A stretch of DNA of 64,000 nucleotides from Acidobacteriota bacterium (lineage in GTDB: Bacteria > Acidobacteriota > Blastocatellia > Pyrinomonadales > Pyrinomonadaceae), in assembly GCA_019639115.1 (NCBI GenBank), contig JAHBSM010000004.1:1-64000 (forward strand), given 5' to 3'. Shown piece after piece: positions 33,156-41,636 of the stretch; position 1 is the stretch's first letter, and every line of letters starts with the position of its first letter. A program made the position numbers and the translations under genes. The notes beneath the pieces were generated by a model. That model saw only the letters and a list, made by a program, of their open reading frames with translations. It had not been told where the DNA came from and ran no database searches.

Positions 33156-34985
33156 ATGATCGCTGATAACCTGATCGGATTTGACCAAATTCCGCAGACG
33201 ATCCCGCACTTTTGTTTCGAGTCTCTGTCGAGGCACAACAAGCGGGACGCTCTCGCGTTCAAGATCGGTGACGCCTGGAATTATCTAAATGGCAAGGACG
33301 TAGTGGAACGCGTCAAGCAGATCGCCATGGGTTTGAGATCGCTTGGGGTCAAAGCGGGCGACCGTGTCGCGATCATTTCCGAGAATCGGCCGGAATGGTC
33401 TTTTGTCGATCTGGCGATACTGAGTCTGCGTGCGGTGAACGTACCGATCTATACGACCCAGGCCGTCGATCAGGTCAGGTTCATTCTCGAGAATTCCGGC
33501 GCCAGGATGTTGTTCGTTTCGGGAAAGAAGATCTGGCGGCATGCCGAGAATGCGATCCGAAGCGTCGAACAGATAGAGAAGATCATCTTTTTTGATCACG
33601 ACTCGGTCGAAGCAGCGGACGCACGTGCGATGTCGCTCAGAGATCTCGTATCCGCGGGTGATGAGGTCGCTCGGATCGAACCCGACGCCATCGAGAAAAC
33701 GATGTCCGAGATCACGCCCGACGATCTGGCTACCATCATTTATACCTCCGGCACGACCGGCGAACCAAAAGGCGTGATGCTCGATCACGGTAATTTTGTT
33801 TCTAACATACTTGCGATCTCGCGAGGATTGCCGATCCGTTCGACCGACCGAAGCCTGGCAGTTCTGCCTCTTTCTCACATATTTGAGCGGACCGTGTTCT
33901 ATGTTCTGTGTTCGAATGGCGTTTCCATACATTATTGCGCCGCGTTCGATCAGCTCGCATCGCATTTACAAGAGGTGCGTCCGACCATCATGACGGCCGT
34001 TCCGCGGCTATTTGAGCAGGTCTATCATAAGATCGTAAAAAAAGGGAAGGCCGCGGGAGGCTGGAAAACACGTCTATTCGACTGGGCATTGGATGTCGGC
34101 CAGCAATATTGGGCCGCAAAAGACACTCACCGGCGGATCGCGCCGGGCCTGGCCGCCAAACAGGCGATAGCTGACCGCCTGGTGTTCTCTAAATGGCGCG
34201 ACGGCGTAGGCGGAGCCCTTCGATTTTTCGTGTCGGGCGGAGCACCGCTGTCCAAGAAATTGAGTTATGCATTCTGGGCAGCCGGCATTCCGATCTTGCA
34301 GGGATACGGTATGACCGAAGGCTGCGTTACTTGTGCCAACCGTCCTGAAGACAACAAGGTCGGATCTATCGGTACGCCATTTGACGGGATCGAGATGAAG
34401 ATCGCAGAGGCCGATGGAGAGGTCCTCATTCGCGGCCGCAACGTCATGCGCGGCTACTATAAAGATCCGGAGGCCACTGCTGCCGCGATAGACGCAGATG
34501 GTTTCTATCACACAGGCGATGTCGGATACATCGACGAGGACGGACATTTCTATATCACAGACCGTCTGAAAGATCTGTTCAAGCTCTCTAACGGGAAATA
34601 TGTTGCCCCGCTTCAGGTCGAGAGTCTTCTCAAGCAGAGTCCTCTGGTATCCCAGGCGATCGTTGTCGGCTCTGGCCGAAAACAGGTCGGAGCACTGGTC
34701 GTCCCGGATTGGGAAGCTTTGAAAGAAGCTATGGCCGAGATCGGTGTCTCGACCGAGGGCACGCGAGAGGAGTTATGTGATAACCCTCACTTCATCAAAC
34801 GCCTCCAGAAAGACGCAATAGAGTTTACTCGCGAACTCAACGAATACGAACGTGTGAAACGCGTGTATATCCTACCGCGTGAATTCTCGATCGATAAAGG
34901 CGAGATGACTCCGACGCTGAAGATAAAGCGCGGAGTGATCGACGAGAAATACAGCGAGGCCATTGACGAGATCTGCGGAAGCTGA
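33156..34985 (+). CDS. Long-chain fatty-acid-CoA ligase (AMP-binding enzyme)
   Basis: A 609-residue ANL-superfamily enzyme of the long-chain acyl-CoA synthetase group (FadD15/ACSL-like). The AMP motif is IIYTSGTTGEPKGVMLDHGN (residues about 191-210); the linker-region ILQGYGMTEGCVTC, the YHTGDVGYIDEDGHFYITDRLKDLFKLSNGKYVAP tract and the catalytic Lys near the C-terminus (GEMTPTLKIKRG) are present. It activates fatty acids as acyl-AMP then acyl-CoA. Preferred chain length is not visible. Confidence 0.92.
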   Translation: MIADNLIGFDQIPQTIPHFCFESLSRHNKRDALAFKIGDAWNYLNGKDVVERVKQIAMGLRSLGVKAGDRVAIISENRPEWSFVDLAILSLRAVNVPIYTTQAVDQVRFILENSGARMLFVSGKKIWRHAENAIRSVEQIEKIIFFDHDSVEAADARAMSLRDLVSAGDEVARIEPDAIEKTMSEITPDDLATIIYTSGTTGEPKGVMLDHGNFVSNILAISRGLPIRSTDRSLAVLPLSHIFERTVFYVLCSNGVSIHYCAAFDQLASHLQEVRPTIMTAVPRLFEQVYHKIVKKGKAAGGWKTRLFDWALDVGQQYWAAKDTHRRIAPGLAAKQAIADRLVFSKWRDGVGGALRFFVSGGAPLSKKLSYAFWAAGIPILQGYGMTEGCVTCANRPEDNKVGSIGTPFDGIEMKIAEADGEVLIRGRNVMRGYYKDPEATAAAIDADGFYHTGDVGYIDEDGHFYITDRLKDLFKLSNGKYVAPLQVESLLKQSPLVSQAIVVGSGRKQVGALVVPDWEALKEAMAEIGVSTEGTREELCDNPHFIKRLQKDAIEFTRELNEYERVKRVYILPREFSIDKGEMTPTLKIKRGVIDEKYSEAIDEICGS

Positions 34986-35038
34986 CGCGCTTCCATCCGG
35001 CCGTTGCGAAACCCCGGAAATGTGACTGTTCAGAGATC

Positions 35039-35350
35039 CTAGGACCTGCGTTTTGCCGCGACTCGGAGCGATGAAACGTCGAGTCTCTGATTGGTGAGTA
35101 TGGCTTCGGCCAGCTCAAAGAGCGGTGCGGGTATCTCGCCGGGCTCTTCGGGCGGCTCGTCCGACATGATCGGATAATGTGAATAGAACTCGACCTCTGC
35201 GGCGCAGAACTCACATGTGGCCAGGTGGTTGCGTATGCTGCGGGAGATCTCGGCGGCGGTTTCGCCCGCTTCGTATCGCATCAGATCGTTCGAATCCGGG
35301 CAGGCGTCACTTTTGCAAAAATTCAATGAATCCGCAGAGAACATAGTCAT
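35039..35350 (-). CDS. Small zinc-finger anti-sigma-like protein
   Basis: A 103-residue soluble protein. The tract IRNHLATCEFCAAEVEFY gives H-x3-C-x2-C, the core of ZAS/anti-sigma zinc domains, and an upstream Cys (SDACPDSNDLMRYEAGE) may add the fourth ligand. No membrane segment is present. The C-terminal half is Pro/Glu-rich then helical. Function as an anti-sigma factor is inferred from the motif. It is divergent from the sigma-like regulator at 35855, which is the obvious candidate partner, although most such pairs are co-directional. Confidence 0.62.
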   Translation of the reverse strand: MTMFSADSLNFCKSDACPDSNDLMRYEAGETAAEISRSIRNHLATCEFCAAEVEFYSHYPIMSDEPPEEPGEIPAPLFELAEAILTNQRLDVSSLRVAAKRRS

Positions 35351-35582
35351 CGAGTCCCAAAGCAGAAAACCGAGTCACCGACTCACGAGGAGCGGTGCAT
35401 TCACGTCGTTGCTACACAACAATTAAATCTGTAATGTCGCAATCGTTCCAAAACAAGCGGGAAATTTACGATCAAGCTTTGTACCGCGATCCGAGGACGT
35501 TTTAACGTCATTCATCATAACTCGTGCAGCTGCAACGTTTAGCGTGTATGAGTAGTAAGTATACAAACAATGCAAAAACTTG

Positions 35583-35611
35583 TTGCTCAAAATCTCTCTA
35601 GCTGATATCAT
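35583..35611 (+). promoter_or_regulatory. Sigma-70-type promoter of the sigma-like regulator
   Basis: TTGCTC at 35583-35588, 17 bp, TATCAT at 35606-35611. RNA would start near 35618, at the base of the first leader hairpin, leaving about 237 nt of leader. Confidence 0.6.
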
Positions 35612-35617
35612 CTTAAT

Positions 35618-35854
35618 TGTGGGTAGCGAGAGGCTAGGCCATCCTACCTCCTGCCACCCGGATCGACAGATGACCGCAGAGGTCGATCTCTCCAACTCTC
35701 AACTACCAAGTTCAAGCCGCATGAGCAACTCTCGTCTTACGTGAGGCGGACAACGTCTCTCTCTTGGCACCCGCTCGCACGCGCTCGCGACGCCAAAGAC
35801 ATCGCTTAGGTTTGAACGGTTAACAAGGGGTCGATCGAACTGAAAAGGCTGAAT
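35618..35854 (+). ncRNA. Structured 5' leader (candidate cis-regulatory RNA)
   Basis: From the predicted start the RNA can pair GGTAG (35622-35626) with CTACC (35644-35648), while GTGG at 35619-35622 can instead pair with CCAC at 35654-35657. A second stem is GATCGAC at 35661-35667 with GTCGATC at 35682-35688. The same GGTCGATC recurs at 35829-35836, about 19 nt before the ATG, so GATCGAC has two mutually exclusive partners, one next to the ribosome-binding region. I do not recognise a known riboswitch class. Confidence 0.45.
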
Positions 35855-37006
35855 ATGAACGAACTCAGGACAAAGGAACGACTGCCGCGTTCGATCCAGA
35901 ACAAGCAGATCAAGGTCGGGAAATGGAATGAGAGCCTCACAAACTCAGACGTAAACCAGATCTGGACCGAATTGCACAGGATCGTGTCGTCACATCCTCT
36001 CGTCCGTGCTTCGAAACGGGCTGGCTTCCTTGTCGAAGAAGGCAAATACAACGCATATACTGATCTGACGCAGGAGCTATTTGTAGCTCTGCTGAGCAAG
36101 GAAAGATTCCAGCATTACCTCGACACAGGCATGACCGATGCCGAGATCGAAGCCGAGATAAGCCAGATCGAGCTTACTAATATGTTGACCGCCGAGCTCC
36201 GGAAGCGGTATCCGGAGTCGTATAGGTTGGCTCGCAGGATCTCCACCTTGGTGCAGACAAGCAAGATCTTCAAGCGTTTTGACAACCTCGGCAACCCGGA
36301 GGCCCATCGCAGGCTTGCGGACAGGCTCTACGGACTAGCGGATTGGAAAGAACACAAAATGCGCCGGGACGTTCAGGAAATGGACGAACGGGTAAAGGCC
36401 GTAGCGTTCTACGGACGAGACACCCGGATGGTCGGCTGCACAGGCGACGCTCAGATCGTTATAAGCAATCCCGAGCTCGAAAAGCTCATCGTGCGCGTGT
36501 TGAAGGCAATAGATTCGCCGGTGGACGTGCGGAGCCTTAGATCATTTGTGATGTCGCGGCTGCCGATCATGGACATACATCTCGTTCCGGTCGGAAGCGG
36601 CGGGGATAGTGATGACGATGACAGGATGCCGTTCGAGTTCACCGATCACCGCGAGACACCCGAGCAGGACCTGCTTCGTAATGAGGCCGAAATAGCGGCG
36701 GCGGGATGCGTGGATGATTTTCTCCTAAATCTTCACAAAGCCGTCCGAGGCAAAGAAAAGCAGTACGACAGGATCGTCAATGTGCTCTGGTTCTGCTATC
36801 TGGTCTCAGACAGCGGCACGCAGCTTGAGGTCGCAGAGATGCTTGGCGTGTCCGATTCGCTGGTCTCGGACTACAGAAAAAGGATCGAAGCTAATCTTCA
36901 GGAGCTTTCGTTTGATAGCGTCAACGAGGCAAGACAGTTTGAAAAAGCTTTGCGGATCCGGGTCCGCGGAATGGTCACAGCCGACCGCGAGGCAGTCACC
37001 GCCTAA
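35855..37006 (+). CDS. Divergent sigma-70-like regulator
   Basis: A 383-residue soluble protein. Residues about 65-140 (YTDLTQELFVALLSKERFQHYL ... IELTNMLTAELRKRYPESYRL) resemble sigma region 2. The C-terminal part (ETPEQDLLRNEAEI ... LWFCYLVSDSGTQLEVAEMLGVSDSLVSDYRKRIEANLQEL, about 265-350) resembles region 4 with a helix-turn-helix. A 100-residue middle contains a Ser/Asp run (GSGGDSDDDD). It is followed by a polysaccharide ligase and a glycosyltransferase, so it may control surface polysaccharide genes. Its identity as a true sigma factor is inference; a DNA-binding regulator of sigma origin is the alternative. Confidence 0.6.
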   Translation: MNELRTKERLPRSIQNKQIKVGKWNESLTNSDVNQIWTELHRIVSSHPLVRASKRAGFLVEEGKYNAYTDLTQELFVALLSKERFQHYLDTGMTDAEIEAEISQIELTNMLTAELRKRYPESYRLARRISTLVQTSKIFKRFDNLGNPEAHRRLADRLYGLADWKEHKMRRDVQEMDERVKAVAFYGRDTRMVGCTGDAQIVISNPELEKLIVRVLKAIDSPVDVRSLRSFVMSRLPIMDIHLVPVGSGGDSDDDDRMPFEFTDHRETPEQDLLRNEAEIAAAGCVDDFLLNLHKAVRGKEKQYDRIVNVLWFCYLVSDSGTQLEVAEMLGVSDSLVSDYRKRIEANLQELSFDSVNEARQFEKALRIRVRGMVTADREAVTA

Positions 37007-37094
37007 GTTGCTTTGATCGCAGGAATTACGCGCTTAATAGGCCTTTAGTTACGTGGCGTGGATCACCGGCAAAAGGCCGGACGTCTGAACTAGA

Positions 37095-38660
37095 GTGCAC
37101 TCGACCGAAATAAAAGGGCTTCGGCCCCCGAAAGATCTGCATCTCGGCCAGGGCCAAGGTGACGATCAGAGTGCGCTTGCGCCTCCGCGATGGGACGATG
37201 ACGGCCCGCGTGGCGAGGCTCCGGCCTCACTCGTGAACCCGAACGCCTCAGACGTGTCTGAGCCTCCGTCGTTCGCGACGACCGCGTTGCAGGAACCGGT
37301 CAATGCGGCTCCCGCAGCACCTAAGAAAGACAAGACCGCGAAGGCTCAGGACCGGTCACGCAAGGCCGCAGAAGCGCTCTCGAGCGAACGATGGCTTGTA
37401 CGCAACGGGCACGGCCTGACTTTCATCGGCCTTTATGTATTCTCGGTCCTTGTTCTATTCCGTCCGTACGAACTGATCCCGGGACTTGGGTTCCTCTCGG
37501 CCACCGCATTTTATTTTGCCCTGGCGACGATCGCGATATATGTGCCGGCTCAGCTTGCGATCGAAAGCAATCTGACGATGCTTTCGACCGAGGTGAAGGC
37601 CTTGCTTGCAATGACCGCGATAGCGATCCTGACCATGCCGATCGCTAAGAATCCCGGCACGGCGTGGGATACATTCAACGACCCATTTATCAAAGCCGTG
37701 GTTATCTTCGTGATCCTGGTGAATGTCGTCAGAACGCGCAAACGGCTGATGTCGTTGATGTGGCTTTCGTTCGGGATCGCGATCTACTTGAGCTATTCGG
37801 CATTGGACCGCTATTCCCGCGGCCAGTTCACGGTGGAAGAGTATCGAGTGGCCGTTGACGTTGGCGGAATGTTCGGCAATCCGAACGAAATGGCAATGCA
37901 CCTGGTGATGATGACTCCGCTGGTGATCGCTCTTGGGATCGCAGCGAAACGCAGCCCGATGCGTTGGATCTATTTCGGATCCGGAGCCTTATTCGTGGCG
38001 GCGAATATGGTCACCTTCTCGCGAGGCGGCTTTCTTGGGCTGATCGCTTCGGCTGCCGTCATGGCGTGGAAACTTGGCCGCAAATATCGGCTCAACGTGA
38101 CCATCGCTTCGATCCTGGTTGGCGGTATCGCGATCCTCGCAGCTCCCGGCAACTACGGCCTGAGAATGCTCTCGATATTCATCCCAGGGCTCGATCCCGT
38201 AGGATCCAGTGACCAGCGACGAGAACTTCTCGAACGATCGCTGCTTGTAACGGCTCGAAATCCCTGGGGAATCGGGATAGGGAATTTTCCTATAGTCGGG
38301 ATTCGCAATCTGCAGACGCACAATGCGTTCACACAGGTCTCTTCGGAGCTGGGGCTGCTCGGCCTGGCCGCGTATCTTGTGTTCATAATCAGCCCGTTTC
38401 GCAAACTCTCGGCGATCGAACGCACTCTGTTCGACCGAGGCGACAACACTTGGTTCTACTATCTGTCGATCGGGTTTCAGGCGAGCATCGTAGGTTACCT
38501 CGTCTCGAGTTTCTTTGCATCTGTAGCGTATGGCTGGTTCATTTACTATTTGATCGCTTACGCGGTAGCTTTTCGTCGGATCTACAGAGTGGAACATCAC
38601 GACGCTGAGGTTCCGGATACGGCATTTATCTCACGCGACACTATACCGGCAACTGCATGA
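37095..38660 (+). CDS. O-antigen ligase/polymerase-like membrane protein (Wzy_C type)
   Basis: A 521-residue protein with about 100 Pro/Asp/Lys-rich cytoplasmic residues, then ten or more hydrophobic segments. The periplasmic loop motif TFSRGGFLGLIASA and NPWGIGIGNFPIVG..THNAFTQVSSELG are typical of O-antigen ligase/Wzy-type proteins. It probably polymerises or ligates a lipid-linked glycan. The start is GTG 37095. It overlaps the GT2 gene by 4 bp (ATGA). Confidence 0.85.
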   Translation: MHSTEIKGLRPPKDLHLGQGQGDDQSALAPPRWDDDGPRGEAPASLVNPNASDVSEPPSFATTALQEPVNAAPAAPKKDKTAKAQDRSRKAAEALSSERWLVRNGHGLTFIGLYVFSVLVLFRPYELIPGLGFLSATAFYFALATIAIYVPAQLAIESNLTMLSTEVKALLAMTAIAILTMPIAKNPGTAWDTFNDPFIKAVVIFVILVNVVRTRKRLMSLMWLSFGIAIYLSYSALDRYSRGQFTVEEYRVAVDVGGMFGNPNEMAMHLVMMTPLVIALGIAAKRSPMRWIYFGSGALFVAANMVTFSRGGFLGLIASAAVMAWKLGRKYRLNVTIASILVGGIAILAAPGNYGLRMLSIFIPGLDPVGSSDQRRELLERSLLVTARNPWGIGIGNFPIVGIRNLQTHNAFTQVSSELGLLGLAAYLVFIISPFRKLSAIERTLFDRGDNTWFYYLSIGFQASIVGYLVSSFFASVAYGWFIYYLIAYAVAFRRIYRVEHHDAEVPDTAFISRDTIPATA

Positions 38661-39823
38661 CGCACCTTATCGTACAGGTCATATTTTGGTCGATCATAAG
38701 CTTATTGGCGTATGTTTATGCGGGCTATCCGATCCTCGTTTTCATCAAAAGCAAGCTGTTCCCGCGGCCGGTCAAACGGGGAAGCATTGAACCAGATGTT
38801 TCCATATTGATCACTGCCTATAATGAGGACGCCGCGATCCGTCAAAAGATCGAGAACACTCTTGCGATCGATTATCCGGCGGAGAAGCTCGAGATCATGG
38901 TCGCATCCGACGGCTCTACTGATGCAACGGACGAGATAGTTCGCGAGTTCGGTGACCGCGGCGTCAGGCTATTCAGACAAGAAGGACGTTCCGGGAAAAC
39001 GATCACACAGAACAATGCGGTGAAGGAGTGCCGAGGCGAGATCATTCTGTTCTCAGACGCGACCACCGAGTATCCGTCAGACGTCTTGCGGAGGATATTG
39101 CCGAACTTTGCTGACGAGACAGTAGGCTGCGTCGCAGGCAGGTTGATCTATGTGGACGAAGCGGACACCAACGTGGGTTCGGGTGCAAAGAGTTATTGGG
39201 GCTACGAGACCTTTCTCAAGATCGCGGAGAGCCGATCATGTTCGCTAATAGGCGCATCGGGCGCGATGTATGCCGTGCGTCGATCAGGCTACCGGGAAAT
39301 GTATGCTGAGGCCTGTTCCGACTTTTTGATCGCGACGATCCTCTATCGCCAGGGACTGAGGACCATTTTTGAACCTGACGCCGTTTGTACCGAGATAACG
39401 AACACCGAGACCGAGAACGAAATGAGAATGCGAGTTCGCGTGATCGCTCAAACGTTCACGGATCTGTGGCGCAACCCAGATATACTGGATCCCTTCAGAC
39501 ACGGATTTTTTGCCGTACAAATGATCTCGCACAAAGTGCTGCGATACGCCGTTCCGCTGCTGCTAATGGCACTCTTTGCGGCGAACGCTTTGCTGGTGCG
39601 CAACAACACTTTTTACGACGTGACGATGGTGCTGCAAGCGCTGTTCTATCTGGCCGCAGCAGGAGGATGGCTTCTCGAAAAAGCGGGCATAAGACTGAGG
39701 ATCCTTTTCCTTCCGCTTTACTTTGTAATTGCTAACCTCGCGTCGGTCATCGCGATACTGCGCTTCCTGAGCGGAGAACGCATATCGACCTGGGAACCGA
39801 TACGGGCGTCGGACCGGGCGTGA
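38657..39823 (+). CDS. Membrane-bound GT2-family glycosyltransferase
   Basis: A 388-residue enzyme. An N-terminal helix (residues 5-27) precedes a GT2 domain: VSILITAYNEDAAI, VASDGSTDATDEIV (DxD-like region), FSDATTEYPSDVLR, and a later acceptor tract. Three or four C-terminal hydrophobic segments follow, as in processive or membrane-anchored GT2 enzymes. ATG 38657 overlaps the stop of the O-antigen ligase-like gene, so the two probably act in one pathway. Confidence 0.88.
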   Translation: MTHLIVQVIFWSIISLLAYVYAGYPILVFIKSKLFPRPVKRGSIEPDVSILITAYNEDAAIRQKIENTLAIDYPAEKLEIMVASDGSTDATDEIVREFGDRGVRLFRQEGRSGKTITQNNAVKECRGEIILFSDATTEYPSDVLRRILPNFADETVGCVAGRLIYVDEADTNVGSGAKSYWGYETFLKIAESRSCSLIGASGAMYAVRRSGYREMYAEACSDFLIATILYRQGLRTIFEPDAVCTEITNTETENEMRMRVRVIAQTFTDLWRNPDILDPFRHGFFAVQMISHKVLRYAVPLLLMALFAANALLVRNNTFYDVTMVLQALFYLAAAGGWLLEKAGIRLRILFLPLYFVIANLASVIAILRFLSGERISTWEPIRASDRA

Positions 39824-39826
39824 CAG

Positions 39827-40147
39827 CTAATATTTTGGAATTGACGGATCGACATCATTGCTCCATGCGGTGATGCCGCCGACCAAATTTGCGAGAGATC
39901 CGGTAAAGCCTGCTGCCTCAAGCGCTTCAATTGCGCGTCCCGAACGTCCACCCGATTTGCACTGCATAACGGTCTCGCGGGTCGTGTCGATCTCGTTCAT
40001 ACGTGCGACGACCTCCCCAAGCGGTATCAATTTAGACCCTTCGATCTTGGCGAATGCATACTCATCCGGCTCGCGGACATCGATGATCTGGATATCGTCA
40101 CCGGCATCGAGCCTAGCTTTCAATTCTGTTGCTGTTATCTCTTTCAT
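39827..40147 (-). CDS. Single-domain rhodanese
   Basis: A 106-residue rhodanese fold: IIDVREPDEYAFAKIEGSKLIPL, and the active-site loop QCKSGGRSGRA with the catalytic Cys near residue 63. It transfers sulfane sulfur or acts in a redox role; the partner is unknown. It converges with the GT2 gene, with a gap of only 3 bp. No link to the SUF genes is seen beyond shared sulfur chemistry. Confidence 0.9.
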   Translation of the reverse strand: MKEITATELKARLDAGDDIQIIDVREPDEYAFAKIEGSKLIPLGEVVARMNEIDTTRETVMQCKSGGRSGRAIEALEAAGFTGSLANLVGGITAWSNDVDPSIPKY

Positions 40148-40338
40148 ATTTAGCTCCGCATCATGTTAGCTTTGCTCTGCTCTCAAGATTCTAGCCCGTT
40201 GATACCTGCATCGCAACGAATACCGGCGGCAATATGCGCTTCGGACTGAAACTGCGTTGTTTTACAAAATTTTACAGTCCACTTACCTGCGATACTCGAA
40301 TAGTATTGTAGAATCAGGATTTAGACGAATTCGAATCT

Positions 40339-41622
40339 ATGCGGACCTACTTGGCGACATGCGTCTTACTCGCTTTTTTGCTGTTCGAAGCCGGTTGCGG
40401 CTCTGACGGTGAGAAAAAGGCGGCCAACAAGGCGGAGCAGAAACCCGCCGCAGTCAATATCACTGTCGCCAAAAGCGAGTCGCGCGACATCGCTTCAACC
40501 ATCCAGGCGACCGGCAGCCTCGTGGCCGATGAGTCATCGAATGTTGCTCCAAAGGCGGCGGGAAAGCTGGCGAATATCAACGTGAACGTCGGCCAATTCG
40601 TTGCGGCCGGAACAGTGATCGCCAAGGTGGACGACCGCGATGCTCGATTGCAGCTGGCTTCGGCGGAAGCCGCCGTCAAGCGTGCCGAAGCCGGAGTGCT
40701 CCAGGCCGAAGCCCGTCTCGGACTCGGCAGAAATGGAAAATTCGAGGCTTCCGCGATACCTGAGGTGCGGGCCGCGAATGCGAATTATCAGCAGACGCTC
40801 GCCGAGCTTCGTCAGGCCGAGGCAAATGAGAAACGATATCGCGAATTGGTCGAGTCGGGCGACGTGGCAATGGTCGCATATGAACAGTATAGGACCCAGC
40901 GTGATACATCGCGGGCGCGTGCGGAGGCGGCGAGGCAGCAGCTCGATGCGGCAGTTAATACCGCCCGGCAGAACAATCAGGCGATAGCCTCAGCTATGGC
41001 CGATGTCGAATCAGCAAAGACCCAGGTCGCGAATGCACGCCAATCCATAGACGATACGATCGTGCGTGCGCCGTTCTCTGGTTTTGTGAGCAGCAGGGCT
41101 GTTGCCGTCGGCGAGTTCGTTAATTCAGCGACATCTATCGCGACGATACTCAGGACCAATCCGATAAAGGTTCAGATCCGCATTGCTGAGGCTGACGTTC
41201 CAGCCGTAACGCTTGGACGCGGCGTTTCGATCCAGGTCGAGGCCTATAAGGAACGCAGATTCGCCGGAGTCGTTACCGCTGTCAATCCTGCGGTTGAAAC
41301 AACGTCGAGGTCCGCTACGGTCGAGGCCCAGATCGAGAATAGCGACAATTCGCTGCGTCAGGGAATGTTCGCAAGCGTTCGTATCACGCGGGACGGCGGC
41401 AGCAAAGGCGTGTTTGTGCCGAAGTCGGCCGTGTACAACGATGAAGCGACCCAGTCCTATCGCGTCTTTGTTGTTAAAGAGGGAGTTGTTCAGCTGCGGG
41501 TAGTGCAGCTCGGCGCCGAGGAAGGTGATGCCTACCAGATCGTCACCGGCATCGAGGCCGACGAAACCGTCGCGACAAGCGCTCTAGATCAACTGTACGA
41601 AGGAGCCGCCGTAACCTTTTGA
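40339..41622 (+). CDS. RND-pump periplasmic adaptor (membrane fusion lipoprotein)
   Basis: A 427-residue HlyD/MFP adaptor. The N-terminus ends in a lipobox (LFEAGC, Cys about residue 20), so it is a lipoprotein. It shows a split lipoyl domain (GSLVADESSNVAPKAAGKLANINVNVGQFV), a long Ala/Glu-rich coiled-coil hairpin from about 95 to 235, the second half DTIVRAPFSGFVSSRAVAVGEFV, and a beta-barrel. It links the inner-membrane transporter to the TolC-type channel encoded next. Confidence 0.92.
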   Translation: MRTYLATCVLLAFLLFEAGCGSDGEKKAANKAEQKPAAVNITVAKSESRDIASTIQATGSLVADESSNVAPKAAGKLANINVNVGQFVAAGTVIAKVDDRDARLQLASAEAAVKRAEAGVLQAEARLGLGRNGKFEASAIPEVRAANANYQQTLAELRQAEANEKRYRELVESGDVAMVAYEQYRTQRDTSRARAEAARQQLDAAVNTARQNNQAIASAMADVESAKTQVANARQSIDDTIVRAPFSGFVSSRAVAVGEFVNSATSIATILRTNPIKVQIRIAEADVPAVTLGRGVSIQVEAYKERRFAGVVTAVNPAVETTSRSATVEAQIENSDNSLRQGMFASVRITRDGGSKGVFVPKSAVYNDEATQSYRVFVVKEGVVQLRVVQLGAEEGDAYQIVTGIEADETVATSALDQLYEGAAVTF

Positions 41623-41636
41623 CTTGGTAATTCGCT

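Larger units (their letters stand above)
35351..35854. other. 504-bp divergent regulatory region
   Basis: No protein gene is supported here; the 90-codon frame on the minus strand (35423-35695) crosses a good promoter and structured leader. The region holds GAGTC-ACC-GACTC at 35372-35384, GACGTT-TT-AACGTC at 35496-35509 and the palindrome TGCAGCTGCA at 35525-35534. These arms could be operators for the divergent genes. The plus-strand promoter and leader are listed separately. Confidence 0.5.

Noticed and set aside
35423-35695. 90-codon minus-strand frame in the divergent gap
   Set aside because: It crosses the promoter and first leader hairpins of the sigma-like gene and has no recognisable features.
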